Of a stretch of 64,000 nt of DNA, positions 30,183 to 42,943 are shown piece after piece; position 1 is the first letter of the stretch; each line of letters starts with the position of its first letter. The DNA lies in NCBI RefSeq assembly GCF_013373865.1, contig NC_050467.1, positions 29,224,996 to 29,288,995 of the forward strand. Direction: 5' to 3'. The stretch comes from Monomorium pharaonis (Eukaryota > Arthropoda > Insecta > Hymenoptera > Formicidae). The notes beneath the pieces are model-generated. The model saw nothing but the letters and a program-made list of their open reading frames with translations. It was not told the origin of the DNA and did not search any database. Position numbers and translations under genes: made by a program.

Positions 30183-32032
30183 AGAGTATGTCTTGCGACA
30201 GAAGGAAGAGGTTATGTGTAAATGTATGTATTTTGCAATATTTTATTTTTTTTGTAATTATAACAATATATTTTGGGTGCATTCTACTTAACATTTGCAA
30301 TACTCCTGAGCATCAATAGAATTACATAAGTTAAATAAAAAATCGAGACCTGAATATTTTAAAAGCAGATAATATATCAACACCATAGTTGATACAATAG
30401 TTGATTTGTTTAAGATACTTTACTCTTGCGTGTCCGTATAAACAATTGAGTTATACAAGTTAAACAAACAAAATAAATATTTTAAGAGCAAAAAGACAAT
30501 CATTTCAATACTATAGTTAATGCAGCAATTTATTTTTTAAGGTACTTTACTTTTGCATGCGCGTCAACACTCCTGTCGAACTGCCCCCCCCCCCCCAACA
30601 TGCAACGAATTGATCATTGTGGAAGAATTACGAGCTTTTTATAAACTTTTAAGCTGATATAATTGCAATTATTAAGCCCATCCCTTTAAACCTAAACCTA
30701 AACCTAAACCTAAACTTAAACCTAACTTAAACAACCTAACCTAACCTAACCCCTATAACCATTTCTGCTGTGACAAATGTTGGCAACAGATTCTGTTGCC
30801 AAAAAGGCGACAAATGAGAAACATATCTTGTTATTGCAAACACTATTAGCAGATATTCAGCAAATATTTAGCAACGTCTGTCATCAGAATACATGACAAA
30901 ATAATAGTGAACTGCGAGCAGATTTATTGAAAGTATTGATAACAGATTGACGACAAACACCAAAGTGCAAACAATGTCAGCAAATTGCCTGTAGAAATGC
31001 AACAACATTTGTGTGTCAAAGTACGCGACAGATTGATACCAGAAATGCAGCAGATCTGTCGAATTGGCAATAAAAAGTGCGGCACCGTCGATAGGCGGCT
31101 TACTTTCTCGGGAGTAAAATGCAGTCATCAACTCGCTACATAAAGACCACTCGCAGCGCGAAGGTAAGCAAAAATTATCTTCCTTCGCTGCGCCTGCAGA
31201 GGAGTCCGATGTGGCGGAGGACCGCCACATTATACTTTTATGATACAGAACTGGTAGTATTTTCATTTTTTTGGAGTGAGATTTAACTACAAAGAAATTT
31301 AATAAAATTAATTGCACCTAGAATAGATAATATACCTGCGATATAAAGGGAGAAAATAGATAGGTCAATTGAGGCCCCCCTATAGGAAATATTAGATGCT
31401 AAGGAGAGGGTTGGGTAAATTATTTAATCTGTTCCTACTGCTGAATTAATAAATCTTTCCAGGAGATTGCTTACATCGATTCTCAAATAAAATTATAACT
31501 GTGATGAAAGAAGAAATGAAAAGATTCAACAAATCTGTCGCCAATCTATCATCATTTATGAATACAGATCTGTTGCATATTTGGCGCAAATCTGCTGTGA
31601 GTTTACGTTGCAACATCTGTTCTCAATTTGCTGCATGAATTTGTCATTGTATTGCTAGTGACAGGTCTGCTCTGGTGTTACATTTATAACCCAATATGAC
31701 GCTTGGGATGATAAGTTTACTATTCTAGAATTAATACATTTTTAAAATCACGTAGGTATTTATATATATCAAAATAAGTAAAACAACTAATAATTAGTGG
31801 CTTGTTATTTAATAATGAATCAGTCAGATGTTAATTTAAATTAAAATTTATCTGTCAAAATTGCAATGAAAAATGCAGTAGACCAACCATAAATAATATG
31901 TAATTAATTTTGCATACTTAATTGCTTTTTTAGAAAATTTATTACATGACATTTATTACATAAAGTAATTTTTTAATCAAAATATTTATTACATGACATT
32001 TAAACTTTTTAAAAATAAATATAACATTACCC
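30183..32032. repeat. Gene-free stretch with poly-C, telomere-like repeats and CAGCAGATT-rich DNA
   Basis: A poly-C run lies at 30584-30598. 30690-30755 reads as CCTAAA and CCTAA units (at least three perfect CCTAACCTAACCTAA), a short interstitial stretch of the insect telomere motif. 30756-31690 is rich in scattered CAGATCTGTTGC/CAACAGATTTG motifs resembling those at 32040-32345. The GC-rich bit at 31080-31230 opens a short minus-strand frame with no motif. Nothing convincingly coding. Confidence 0.6.
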
Positions 32033-32383
32033 TAATAGCAAAATGCTAGCAGATTGCGAGCAGATTGGCAGCAAATTCAATCAGATACCCATTGCAGATC
32101 CATAGCATTCTGTGTCCGCATTAAGCTCAGGATTTGTCGACAAAGCCTGCTGGCATGGCATGCCAGCAGATTGATTGCAGAAACCGAGCAGGATTTGCTG
32201 ACATAACCCTGACGACAGATCGGCAGCAGAAATCAAACAGAGCCTGCTAACATGCTATGCCAGCAGATTGGTGGCAGAAATTGAGCAGGGTCTGCTGACA
32301 TAACCTGACGCCAGATTGGCAGCAGAAATCGAGCAGTTTGCTCGTTATGTAGCCATTTAAATCGTGCATTGACCTTGATATTT

Positions 32384-32596
32384 ATACAGCCTTGGCCAAA
32401 GGTATTAGACATTATACTTTTTAATTTATCTGAAATTCTTTTATCTGTATTATTTTCTATTGGTTGTCGATATTATACATATATTTTAAACTTTATATGT
32501 GTGTAATACAAGTAATAGGAAATAATACAGATACAAAAACTTCAGATAAATTAAAAAAGTATAGCTGCCTAACTTTTGGCCAAGCCTGCCTGTATA
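32384..32596. mobile_element. Tc1/mariner-type MITE
   Basis: TACAGCCTTGGCCAAAGGTA at the left mirrors the right end at about 32570-32596, and both sides continue with a TATACTTTTTTAATTTATCTGA match. TA borders both ends. A shortened version lies in the right arm near 38787-38900, so it was present before or during duplication of the arms. Confidence 0.65.
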
Positions 32597-33862
32597 CATA
32601 CATATATTTCTATATATGTATAATTAGGGATCGTAAAGAAATAAAATTATTATAATTGTCAATACATTTTTAATTGTTCTCTCGCCGATATATATTATTG
32701 AAAGATTAAGTAATTTATTGTAGTCTTGCGCCCCTTGTCCGTTGAGTGCTGAACGCGAAGGGGCTACAGATAACGGTAAATTTGAAATAACAGGAATGAT
32801 GCCAGGACGGATGAAAGTCGAGGAATTTTGCGCCGAATGGTAACCGACGACTATTTCGGGCGCAACCGAAATCACGAAAAACGATGCGAATCAGATAAGT
32901 AAACTTTATATACAGATCTCGGTGGACAGAAAGTGCAGGTAACGAAAGAAAACTAGGTTTACAGACTGTAAGGTAACAAAAAACTTATATCCTTCTCAAA
33001 GTACAAACTAGATTGACGAATGACTCCCGAGAACAGTTTATACGAGTTTCCTTCGTGAAGGAGAGTGATCTCGCCGGACGCACGTTCACCGCCTGTAGCC
33101 TGAACCGGAAGCTGGCTATCGGAAATCTAGCGCATGCTCGCAGCACTGTCTCGAAGCGCATTTTCCATGACATGTTTTACATTTAGTAGTTTCTTTTACA
33201 TTTTAACGGTATTTACAGTTAATATCTTACAATACATATGTTCTTTTTGAGAACTTCTTCGAACGAAAGCACAAGAATGATTCTCTCAGTATCTAGCCCA
33301 ATTTAATCCGTAGTACCGAACCCAATCTAAACAGAAAAATGTAACAAACTCTACTCTTCCGTTTGTGGAAGAGTAGAGCTTACACGATAGAGGTGTCTGT
33401 GACCCAGTCTCATATACCGATGAAATATCTAGTTATAAAATGTAATTGTTTTACAAGTTAAATTATAAGTTAATTTAATGAATTATTTGTGTTTTCACAT
33501 AGTATTAATCGCTTGGTCCCATGCTAAAAGTCTATCGACTTCAAACTTTCCATGCGTCAAAGACACTACTTGTTTTCGAAGCACATTAGCCCAAATTATG
33601 TTTGTAATATCCCGCCGGTCCATCTTTCACGGGACTTATTGCAATGTAACTGGTACTATTTGTTGAAAAGAGAGGAGCTTCAGGTGGAGTGTCCACCCAT
33701 CCACAATTCTCGCCCGATATCCTTTGTATTTCCTAAAACATTTTATTTACAATTTTAACAAGTATTAATTAAATTATTAAATGTATTATTTGTTTTTCAT
33801 ATCGAGTATAAACTTATATAAAAATGAAAACTACATTGAAATTAAATATTTAAAAATTATAT

Positions 33863-34890
33863 TGTAACCGTGAATTTTTAACTGTAATGTGCTACGGATA
33901 GCCGCGGTCAATTCAGGGTTCGGGCGGCGGGCTGGTTGAGTGAATGATGAAGGCAAGCGGTATATGTCTAACAATTAATATTTATTCTAAAATATCCTAG
34001 CTAATATATACAAAGTCCCTACTCTAACAACTTACGACTAAGATCTTGCTATGCGAGTCGCGGGCGATTGGTTTATGGCGACGTGTGTCGCGGGGCGCAT
34101 GTGCGCGTTGATTATTCGGCGCCGGATTGGCTGCGGCGGGCGTACGGCCCGTGTATCGGTCGGTGCGTCGATCGGTGGTAGCGGCCGATCTTACGAACTA
34201 CATGTTCGTGGCGGTGTACTCGCGGCGGTGTAGTGTGTGGCGGCGTTCATGTCGGTCGCGGCGGTGGCCGGATTGGTCGCGGTGTTACGGTCGCGGCTGC
34301 GCGGTACGGTGCGGCGTTCCTATTCGCCGAGTCGGTCGGTGCGGCGCTATGGTTGGTCGCGGCGGTGCGCGACTGCGCGGTACGGCGCGGAGCTCGGCTC
34401 GACAGCCACGGTGATCAGCTGTTCGATGATCAGCTGTTATTATCGTCGAGGATCATCCCGCGTGGATGATCCTCCGCGTCGGCGGTTTCCCCTCAGTACG
34501 GGGTCCCCGTGTGCGGTCGGGATCGGTAGCTCAATACGCGTACCGGGATCCGGGTGTCGAGCGGGGCGTTGTTTTGCCACTCACAGCGTGGCGCGAGGAA
34601 GCGCTCAATGCGCGCTAGTGAAGGAAGCCGGGTTTGCGGTTATGTTCGGCACTCAGTGCGTGCTCTGGATACTCAGCTCAATTCGCTGAGTGGATCGGTC
34701 GGCTCAGTACGCTAGACCGGGGAGATCTGATTCCTTATCACCAGCGGAGGGCTTTTATAGCCCCCGTTTGGTGACAAGAGGAGCGGAGATGTGCGGGGAG
34801 ACCGAGATAAGCGGAGGGGACTAGACGAGGTAGGAGGGTAACGGCCTCGTATCTATATGCCTTAACGTGGCGGAGGAACGGCTCGTTACA
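33863..34890 (-). mobile_element. Solo LTR related to the Gypsy element at 1891
   Basis: It begins TGTAACCGTGAAT, shares GGATAGCCGCGG and CCCTACT...AACAACTTA blocks, and ends GGTAACGGCCTCGTAT ... GGCTCGTTACA like the LTRs at 1891 and 8044. ATAT at 33859-33862 and 34891-34894 is the target duplication. It is clearly divergent from the young copy, so it belongs to a sister subfamily. ORFs through it are artefacts. Confidence 0.9.
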
Positions 34891-35069
34891 ATATCATGTA
34901 TCTGAAAGATGAAATTCATAATTGAAATCCATGCATCTATATAATGACGTCCATGGACGTTCTCAGGACATTCGTACGTCCTAAAAACGTTTCTAGGATT
35001 CTTTAAACAGAGAGTGCTACATGAGAAACAAGTACAAATATAAATTCAAAGTATATTTAGAAATTATTA

Positions 35070-37002
35070 ATATCAATACAAGGACTTATAAATATACATA
35101 CACAACAATATCCAGCGCTAAACACACATGCACACATTCAGCCACGGAACATTGAACCATACACAAACAACCCAACATATACACAAATACCTGCTAGTCC
35201 TTATGTTACACAAGAAATACATGAACCAGCTTCATTCAGTCAGACACACAATCACACACAAAACAGACAAATAATACAATATAACGAAAATACACTTACA
35301 CAATTGAGAAACAACCCAACAGGAGCAAACCTCTCCGTCCAACTATGGCCAGCACAAGATGGTTACGAGCAAAATCATCGTGACACAAATGAAGAAAGAA
35401 ATAGTCGATATATAAATTTACAACCTGAAAGAAGAGACAATAAGTATGTTGAAATAATGTTTTACTTGTACAACTATTATTATACGAGAATCTGACCTTT
35501 TCATTGCAATAAGTTTTATAATAGACCAAAATTCTGTAATTGTCTTCATCATTTTTGTCTGTTCTAAAACTTATTGAAATAAAAAGTAATGTGACACATT
35601 TTGTTAGTCATAGTATTGCATCTTCTCCTCCTCCTCTATATATACATTTTTTATACGATATAACATAATATTATATCATATGTGTAGATTATATATAGAG
35701 AGAAGAGAGAGGAGAAATTAACAAAAAAATTGCAAAGATATTCTTGAAAATTAATTACTCACACACATGCATATACACATATATATATTAAATGTTATAT
35801 AATATTTGTAGCAGAGAACAAGAACGCCTAATTCGTATAGAGGCTGAACTCAAGTAAGTATTAGATATATCGTATATTACTGTAATATCTTTGCTTCATA
35901 CTAATTATTTTTATATTTCCTTTACAGAAGAATGAATAGTATCTTGGAAAAAGTACTAAAATGTGTACAAGATAGCCAGACTTACATACAAAAGCCAAAC
36001 AGCCTCCCAATCACCTCTTTGGCTCAGATGGATGCCTTCGAAAATTTAAACGAGAATGATTATTCCAATGTCGTAAGTAGAAAGAAATTCTGTGTATGCC
36101 TGAAAGTCAAAAGGTGTTCAGTTAGTTTTTTTTATAAAAGTCTATTTTTTATAAACAGAGTGACTCAGGATTTTTTGAATGTCAAGCCGATATTCATAAT
36201 GAATTCTTATATTTAAGACTGTGTTAAGTACCGTCTTAAGATGTCGTAAGTCAATCACAGAGCCGTATTAGCATCTTAAGACATTGCTTAAGACGGTCTT
36301 AAAATAAGAACGTGAATACCAGCCTCAGACTCATTATAGTTATACTCCATTTTGAATTAATATATACAATATTTTTTTCGCATTATTTTAATGACAGATT
36401 TTCTGAACATGAGACAAAAAATACAGACAATCTGTTATTGTAAAACAATGCATAAAAAAGAATGTAGAACATCCTGTAAATTATAATATAACATTTTTCT
36501 GCATTAATAATCCTTTTTTTTTTTAGGTGAAATACTTCAGTTACATTGGTGGTTTCAACTTGAAGGAAGCCGTAAACCAATGCTTCAAAGAAGGTTTCAC
36601 AGATGCTTTGGCATCTTCTTTTACTTGGTGGGGGGGACATGAGGACGATGAATGGCGTAAACGGCCGTTGTATAATGCCCGATTTATAACGGCAATCTAT
36701 GGTAAAATGTTTTTAATTTTAATTTATACGTTGTTCTTTATAACGTCATTATTATATTGATAATCTATTCTTTTATTTCTTTTTCAGAAGCCGTATGTCG
36801 GAATAGATACTTTGAAAAACCAACTCGCTCAGAGTTCCAAGCTTGCATGAAAGAGGCTCTTCGTACAGCGAAGGAAAGGCATCGAAGCCGAACTCGTGGC
36901 CCACGCCCGCGAAGAGCTGCAAGAGAACAGATCCGTAGAGATCTTTGGAATGACGAAAGAGAGGATGATAATGAGAACGATGAAAATGAGTCCAACGATT
37001 AA
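35070..37002 (+). CDS. DUF4806-like protein carried by the long-TIR transposon
   Basis: Exons join as about 35070-35443, 35815-35853, 35928-36072, 36527-36701 and 36788-37002 with GT-AG introns and agreeing phases, ending at TAA 37000-37002. The N-terminal exon is Gln/Asn/Thr-rich (TQLRNNPTGANLSVQLW); its true start is not resolved. A short coiled coil follows (QERLIRIEAELKRMNSILEKV). The C-terminal two exons form a compact domain, YFSYIGGFNLKEAVNQCFKE, then FTWWGG and AVCRNRYFEKPTRSEFQACM, which I read as DUF4806, a domain common in insect proteins of unknown function. The tail is basic then acidic. No stop or frameshift interrupts the exons. There is no nuclease motif, so it is not an obvious transposase. 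It is flanked on both sides by the inverted arms. Confidence 0.65.
36205..36312. mobile_element. Short palindromic MITE in an intron of the DUF4806-like gene
   Basis: CTTAAGAC and GTCTTAAG motifs form an imperfect hairpin. The right half (GTATTAGCATCTTAAGACA to AAATAAGAACG) is repeated with changes at 60198-60305, so this is a dispersed family. Confidence 0.6.
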
Positions 37003-37346
37003 AGCATTAGCGGTATATATTATCTTTTATATATCTTTTGCATTTTTCAGAACGATACGTATATATTTGTATAGAAAAGTAAACATCTAGTAATCGGACA
37101 TGTATCTACATCCAGACACTTATACAAATATTAATTAATTTTTCACAAATGCTTTTTTTTATTATATTAAAATTTAATTGTAATCTCTTTACATATATAA
37201 GAAAATATTACAATCAAATTGTAATATTATAATGAAAAAGAATTTAACATTATTAATAATAACAAATTTTCGTATAACTGTCCGGAAATGATAGGAACAT
37301 ATCCGTCATTGGAACCTTATGGATAGTAATAAATTAGTCAGATATA

Positions 37347-37683
37347 ATTATTCAGTTTAGCGACTCCACTTCAAGTATCGATGTAATTATGCTTATTCGA
37401 CGCGGTTTTGCTTCAAACGAACGAATCTGCCGAAAAAAACGTCGCTCTGTCGGAGAGCGAGATATTAATCGTTAAAATTGACAAATTGACAGGTTATGAA
37501 ACCTAGAATACCGACAAAATGACTTGAGCATGCACCAGCATGCACAGCGCTTATATTCTCATGCTTCTTGGCCACAAGCGCATACTCTGCCTAGCTTTTT
37601 TTCTGCCAGATTCGTTTGAAGCAAAACCGCGTCGAATAAGCATAATTACATCGATATTTGAGGTGGAACTAAACTGAATAATT
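37347..37683. mobile_element. Palindromic MITE
   Basis: ATTATTCAGTTTAGCGACTC at the left is mirrored at the right edge (AACTAAACTGAATAAT). The arms of about 95 bp share GCTTATTCGACGCGGTTTTG. The centre is unrelated and non-coding. Confidence 0.75.
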
Positions 37684-38056
37684 TTTTCAATCTATCTTTT
37701 TCAAAAGTTATTTTATTTTTCTGTTTAGATTGGGCTCGGTACTACGGACAATATGGATCAGATTGGGCTAGATTATACTTACTGGAGAATCATTCTTGCT
37801 TTCGTTCGAAGAAGTTCTCTAAAAGAACATGTGTATCGTAAGATAAATACTGTAAATACTGTTAAAATATAAAAGAAACTACAGATAGATGTCGTAGAAA
37901 GTGCGCTTCGAGACAGCGCAGCGTTGCGAGCGAGGATTGGCGCTGATGCGCTAGACTTCCGGTAGCCAGCTTCGGGCTACAGGCGGTGAAATTGAACGTG
38001 CGTCCGGCGAGATCACTCTGTTCCTTCGCGAAGGGAACTGATATGATATAGGGTAC

Positions 38057-38168
38057 GTTCCGTTTCACACATGATAACATGATGCACTGTTCATCCTTGT
38101 TGTTTGTCAAACGTTAAACAAGGATGAACAATGCATTATGCGCATCATGCGTTGAAACGGAACGCAGC
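38057..38168. mobile_element. Palindromic MITE, Harbinger-type ends
   Basis: GGGTACGTTCCGTTTCA and TGAAACGGAACGCAGCC are inverted, with ATA on both sides. It is an insertion present only in the right arm of the long-TIR transposon. Confidence 0.65.
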
Positions 38169-38222
38169 CATAGTTGTAAACGGTTCGCGGGAGTTTTTCA
38201 TCAATTTAATTTTTTGTTCTTA

Positions 38223-38379
38223 GGCCCGATTCCACAACTCACGGTTAAATTAACTGGCCGATTATTCCATTAAAAATGACCAATCGTATTTGTCGTTAAG
38301 CAAAATTAACAAATACGATTGGTCAATTCCAATGGAATAATTGGCCAGTTAATTTAACCGTGAGTTGTGGAACCGGGCC
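38223..38379. mobile_element. PIF/Harbinger-type MITE with TTA duplication
   Basis: GGCCCGATTCCACAACTCAC at the left is matched by its complement ending CGGGCC at 38379. TTA occurs at 38220-38222 and 38380-38382, the 3-bp target duplication typical of Harbinger. It is absent from the left arm. Confidence 0.8.
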
Positions 38380-39182
38380 TTAGTTCGTTGTTCTTATAGT
38401 TTTGTTCTTTAAAAAGAATATAAGTTTTGTTACCTTACAGTCTGTAAACCTAGTGTTCTTTCGTTACCTGCACTTTCTGTCCACCGAGATCTGTATATAA
38501 AGTTTACTTACCTGATTCGCATCCTTCGTTGCGATTTCGGTTGCGCGCAAAATAGTCGTCGGTTATTGCCACTCGGTGCGAAATTCCTCGACCTTCATCC
38601 GTCCTGGCATCATTTCTGTTATTTGAAACTTACCGTTATAGCCCAATACAATAAAGTACTTAATCTTTCAATGTATATCGGCGAGAGAACAAAATTAAAT
38701 TCTTATTATTAAAAATGTATTGACATAATATTATAATTAATAATTTTATTTCCTTACAATCCCTAATTAAAATATATATTATATGGTATGTATAGGATTG
38801 ACCAAAAGTATTAGGCAACGATATAATTTAATTTTTCAATAATTTCTACTGCCACAACGTTTTTTCTAACGTTTTTTTCTATAGAGAAATATATTAATGC
38901 AAGTTTTAAATTGGCATTTAAATGGCAATTAAGATTACGTAACGAACAGACTGTTCGATTTCTGCTGCCAATCTGTCGGCAGGTTATGTCAGCAGGCTCT
39001 GCTCGATTTCTGCTGCCAATCTGTCGTCAGGTTATGTTAGCAAGTTCTGCTTGATTTCTGACAGCAGTTTGGCAACATCGTTAGATATTACAGACTCTGT
39101 ATAAAATTTGTTGCCATTCTGTTGTCAAAAATTGGTAGCATGCTCTGCTCAAAATCTGTTCTGCAGGCTTGGCTATCTGGGT

Positions 39183-40110
39183 AACGAATATGTACTGGGA
39201 TCATACATTTATAATATATTATCATTTTTTCCTAACATCATAAAAATATTTTTACCTATTCTCAAAATATTCTGTACATAATAAAAGAAACGTTTTCACA
39301 CAGCAAAATATTTCACAGAGATGTTTTAAAGATATTCCATAAAATACGTCAAAATATCTGTTGCATAGCAACAGTCACTATCAAAATATTTTAATAAAAA
39401 ATTATTCTAATTTTATCTTAAGCTTGAATTTTATTTATTCTAAAAAAATTTATTACATGACATTTATTACATAAAGTAATTTTTTTATCAAAATAAATAT
39501 AACATTAATGAATATGTACTGGGATCATACATTTATAACATATTATCATTTTTTCCTAACATCATAAAAATATTTTTACTTATTCTCAAAATATTCTGTA
39601 CATAATACAAAGAAAGTAAAAGGGACGTTTTCACACAGCAAAATATTTCACAGAAATGTTTTGAAGATATTCCATAAAGCAACAAAAACATTTTGAAAAT
39701 ATCTATATGTCAGAATAACTGTTGCATAACAACAGTCATCAAAATATTACATGACATTTAAACCTTTTAAAATAAATAATATAACATTAATGAATAAGTA
39801 CTGGAATCATACATTTATAACATTATTTTTTCCTAAATCATAAAAATATTTTTACCTATTCTCAAAATATTCTGTACATTTTCACACAGCAAAATATTTT
39901 ACAGAAATGTTTTGAAGATATTCCATAAAACAACAAAAATATCTTGAAGATATCTATATATCAGAATATCTGTTGCATAGCAACAGTCACTATCAAAATA
40001 TTTTAAGAATGTTTCTAAACTCTTAATATCTCAATAAAAAATCATACTAATTTTATCTTAAACTTGAATTTTATTTATTCTAATCTTTAAATCTCATTCA
40101 AAATTATTTT
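39183..40110. repeat. Three tandem copies of a unit of about 300 bp
   Basis: Units starting near 39183, 39506 and 39790 each contain GAATATGTACTGGGATCATA, then TTTTCACACAGCAAAATATT, AGATATTCCATAAA and CTGTTGCATAGCAACAGTCA. A degenerate fourth copy continues to about 40350. Related sequence is at 48598-48730. Non-coding. Confidence 0.85.
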
Positions 40111-41378
40111 AATATCTGATAACAAGATACTTTAAAATTGATTTAAAACTGTAAATACAAAGATGATTATTATATCTGAAATACATTTTATTATATAAGT
40201 TATACTTACAAACTTATAATAAAATATATCATAGAATATATTGAAAATTATCTATATCTATATCTATATGTCAAAATATATGTTACATTGCAACAATCAC
40301 TATCAAGATATTTTAAGAATGTTTCTGAAATATCTGATTTACAATCACAAAGACAAGATATCTTAAAAATGATTCTGAAATATTTTCAAAATGATGAAAA
40401 GTCATATTATTTTGTATTTAGTATAATTTTAATTCATAATTTAAAATATGTTAAAGTTTATCTTAAGATACGTTCAAGAAATATTTTTTTACACACAATC
40501 ATGATATCAAGTAATTTTATGAATAACTAATAATAAGATACCTTAAAATTGATTTAATTGTAAGTACAAAGATATTTGTACTTACAATTAAATTTATTAA
40601 TTGATTATATCTCAAATGTATTTGTTGTATGGGGTATACAACCATTGACAAAATTATTAGGCACCTTTATTTCCTCTAATATTCTTGATACTGAATGAGC
40701 GTAAACTTTCTATTTATGTGTTGTTTTTATTTATATAACTGACCTTGCAAATAATAAATAAATATATTGATTTTTGTTGTGCGTGTCGACCTTAATTTTA
40801 AGTTAGACGTAAACGCTCTCACATTACCTTATTTTTATATACTATTATATATTAATCATATTTCATCATTTTGTGTGCTTAAATATTCTTTCAAAAATAT
40901 AAAAATGTTTTATGTGCTTATTATGACTCTGCTTACGCTAGTTATCATATTATTATTAGTCATTCTTGTAATTGTCTTATGCCTTTCAGATTAGTTATAA
41001 AAATGTTATACTTACCTACTATTGTCATAAGTATTTTAGTAGTCATCCTTTTGATAGTCATTGTCATTATAATTCTATGTTTGCCAGTATTCGCGTAGCA
41101 GCGATTACCATTGTAGTTTCCTTAATTCTAATTACGTGCGATACAGTCAGATTAAAGTCATTCATAAAACAGTTCATACTGAGCCATATTATCTTTGTTT
41201 TAGTTCACATAGTAAAAACCTGTTATTTTGACATGTTAGAAGCACAATTTTTGTGCTACGTTTATTTTCTTTCCAATATTATTATTTTAAGGCTCAACAT
41301 AACATTCCTTATCTCTTATGCATATTCAATGCACTTCTTAGTATCATGGCTTTAGTCTGGCATAAATACAGCAACCAG
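40111..41378. other. AT-rich stretch without a recognisable gene
   Basis: Two ORFs of about 75 and 127 codons (40767-41355) are hydrophobic and AT-driven, with no motif. A mariner-end-like ACCATTGACAAAATTATTAG occurs near 40640. Confidence 0.45.
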
Positions 41379-42500
41379 TGTGGATTACACCTTAAGTGCG
41401 ATCAACACTCGATATTTGCACTTGCAAGTGTAATCTCCACTCGATGGAGGGGATACGCCAAGCTGGAGGGGGCAACATGCACGATGCCCACAGCGCAACC
41501 AGACCGCGCAGCCGAGCAAGCCGCGAGGAGTGGGGGCCTCAGGAAAGTCCCGCGACCGGGGGAAACCGACGCCACGCGCGATTGGCGCAACCCGACGGGA
41601 GGGGGAAACCCAAGCGCTCCCGGCAGCGGCGTGATGGAAAATGCGTGCGATTGGCGGATCCCGACGGGAGGGGGTAGCGTCTCTCTCCCGAGTATAAAGA
41701 CGCGTCCCGCGAGCTCTCGTGAGCTTTCGCGCGTCGGATATCATCACGGCAAAACCTCGGAACGGAGAAAGAGAGTCTTCGCGCGCTAAGTGACTTAGCG
41801 ACAACAACACGATCGACCGAAATAAAGTTCCGCGCGTAATACACATCCTAGCGATCTTATCTCGGAACAAGAATACGCGAGATTACGCGAGTGCGTGAGT
41901 TCCGTGCTGTGCACGTTAAAGGCGTATTAATTACGCACGGCCGAATGCGAGTAGGCCGAAGTGTTCTCGGAAATCCGAAATTGTGCGATTCGATTGTGAA
42001 CAAGCGACGCGGACGGGTTTCTGTGATAACCAAAAGAGTTGAATAAACCATTGATTTGTTTTTGTTAATTAACATACTGTCTTGCGTTTATTCGCTCACC
42101 TGTCTTTCTGGCGTGTGTGGGATTCCTGAGACGGAACGGATTCCTGGCGAGCTGAGCTGAGACGATCCTGATAACCAACGGGGCCACGGGTAAAACACCC
42201 TCTGAAAATATACTTACCTGGTGTAGTTCCTGTGGGATTGACGGCGACCTGGGAGGACATCCTGACGTTGAAGGCAGCACCTGAAACAGAAAGAATTGTG
42301 ATTAGTGTTAATCGCAAGTTAAGCGCTGTGCGTTGTGCGACGGTACGTGAAGACGTTCCATTAGAGTGGCTCGTTCTTCCGGCACATCCGACGACGCTGA
42401 GTTTCCAGCAGAGCTGAGCGACGATCCTGGAAGCTGAATCCTTGCCTCTTGGTGGATATAAAGAGGCTGGCGACTGTGACGACTTGCGTAAAGTCTTTGG
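41379..42500 (+). mobile_element. LTR-like GC-rich island (solo LTR or LTR plus leader)
   Basis: The island starts TGTGGATTACACC at 41379. It has a TATA box (GAGTATAAAGACGCG near 41690), two tandem GATTGGCGCAACCCGACGGG-like units upstream of it, and an AATAAA near 42042. That is the order of a U3-R-U5 promoter and terminator. From about 42100 to 42500 GC-rich leader-like DNA continues (GAGCTGAGACGATCCTG twice in variant form). I cannot fix the right end or find a target duplication. Confidence 0.45.
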
Positions 42501-42579
42501 TGAGTTCCCATTTATTCAAACCTCGACTCGCGTCTATCGGTTATCCGGTCACAACCTAACCAAAGACAATATTGTACAG

Positions 42580-42690
42580 GACCGAAGCACAAAACGTGAC
42601 GTAATTAAGACAGTCGAAAAGCTTTGCGTTGTCTACATCTACGACTACGACTGTCTTAATCATTACGCCACGTTTTGTGCTTTGGCCCTT
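42580..42690. mobile_element. Palindromic MITE
   Basis: GAAGCACAAAACGTGACGTA with AATTAAGACAGTCG is mirrored by CGACTGTCTTAATCATTACG and CACGTTTTGTGCTTTGG. Hairpin of about 105 bp. Confidence 0.75.
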
Positions 42691-42699
42691 ACGAGCACT

Positions 42700-42940
42700 C
42701 GAAATCGATTTATATCGAAAAATTGCTTTCTTTTTCTGTATATGCCACATGAATGGAGGTATCGCAACGTAAAGTCCAATCAACAAATTTTATTTAAGAC
42801 GAAACGAATACCACCAATCAAATTCTATAAATTTATCCTAACTCTAACTAATTCAGCAATCTGACGGGACGCTCCCAAAATTTTATCTCGTGTATCCGCT
42901 ATCACGTGGCGTTTGCATTGTCACTATAATTAGACACTAA
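42700..42940 (+). repeat. Dispersed repeat copy, related to 49215-49490 (reverse)
   Basis: GGAGGTATCGCAACGTAAAG and, further on, TATCCGCTATCACGTGGCG correspond in order and spacing to the reverse strand of 49215-49490. Family not recognised. Confidence 0.7.
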
Positions 42941-42943
42941 AAA

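Larger units (their letters stand above)
32033..39182. mobile_element. 7-kb transposon with long inverted terminal repeats and a DUF4806-like gene
   Basis: The left arm 32033-33340 and right arm 37715-39182 are inverted copies, including a GC-richer block with the GGTAACGAAAGAAAACTAGG and CGATCTCGCCGGACG-type sequences. The ends read CCCTAATAGC and GCTATCTGGG. The insertion site can be read from neighbouring tandem repeats (39478-39510): AACATTAATGAATATG, now split as AACATTA and TAACGAATATG, so the target duplication is TA. Just inside the ends lie repeated units of GCAGATTGGCAGCAGAAATC. The interior holds a solo LTR, a spliced gene and several MITEs. No recognisable transposase is present, so I cannot name the superfamily. 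Confidence 0.8.

Noticed and set aside
30690..30755. Chromosome fusion point marked by telomere repeats
   Set aside because: Only a few CCTAA units mixed with CCTAAA variants; too short to mean more than a local repeat.
30868..31317. Minus-strand ORF of 149 codons
   Set aside because: No recognisable motif; it spans repeat-like CAGCAGATT-rich DNA.
41253..41789. ORF of 178 codons
   Set aside because: It runs from AT-rich flank into an LTR-like promoter region with a TATA box; no motif and no codon signal.
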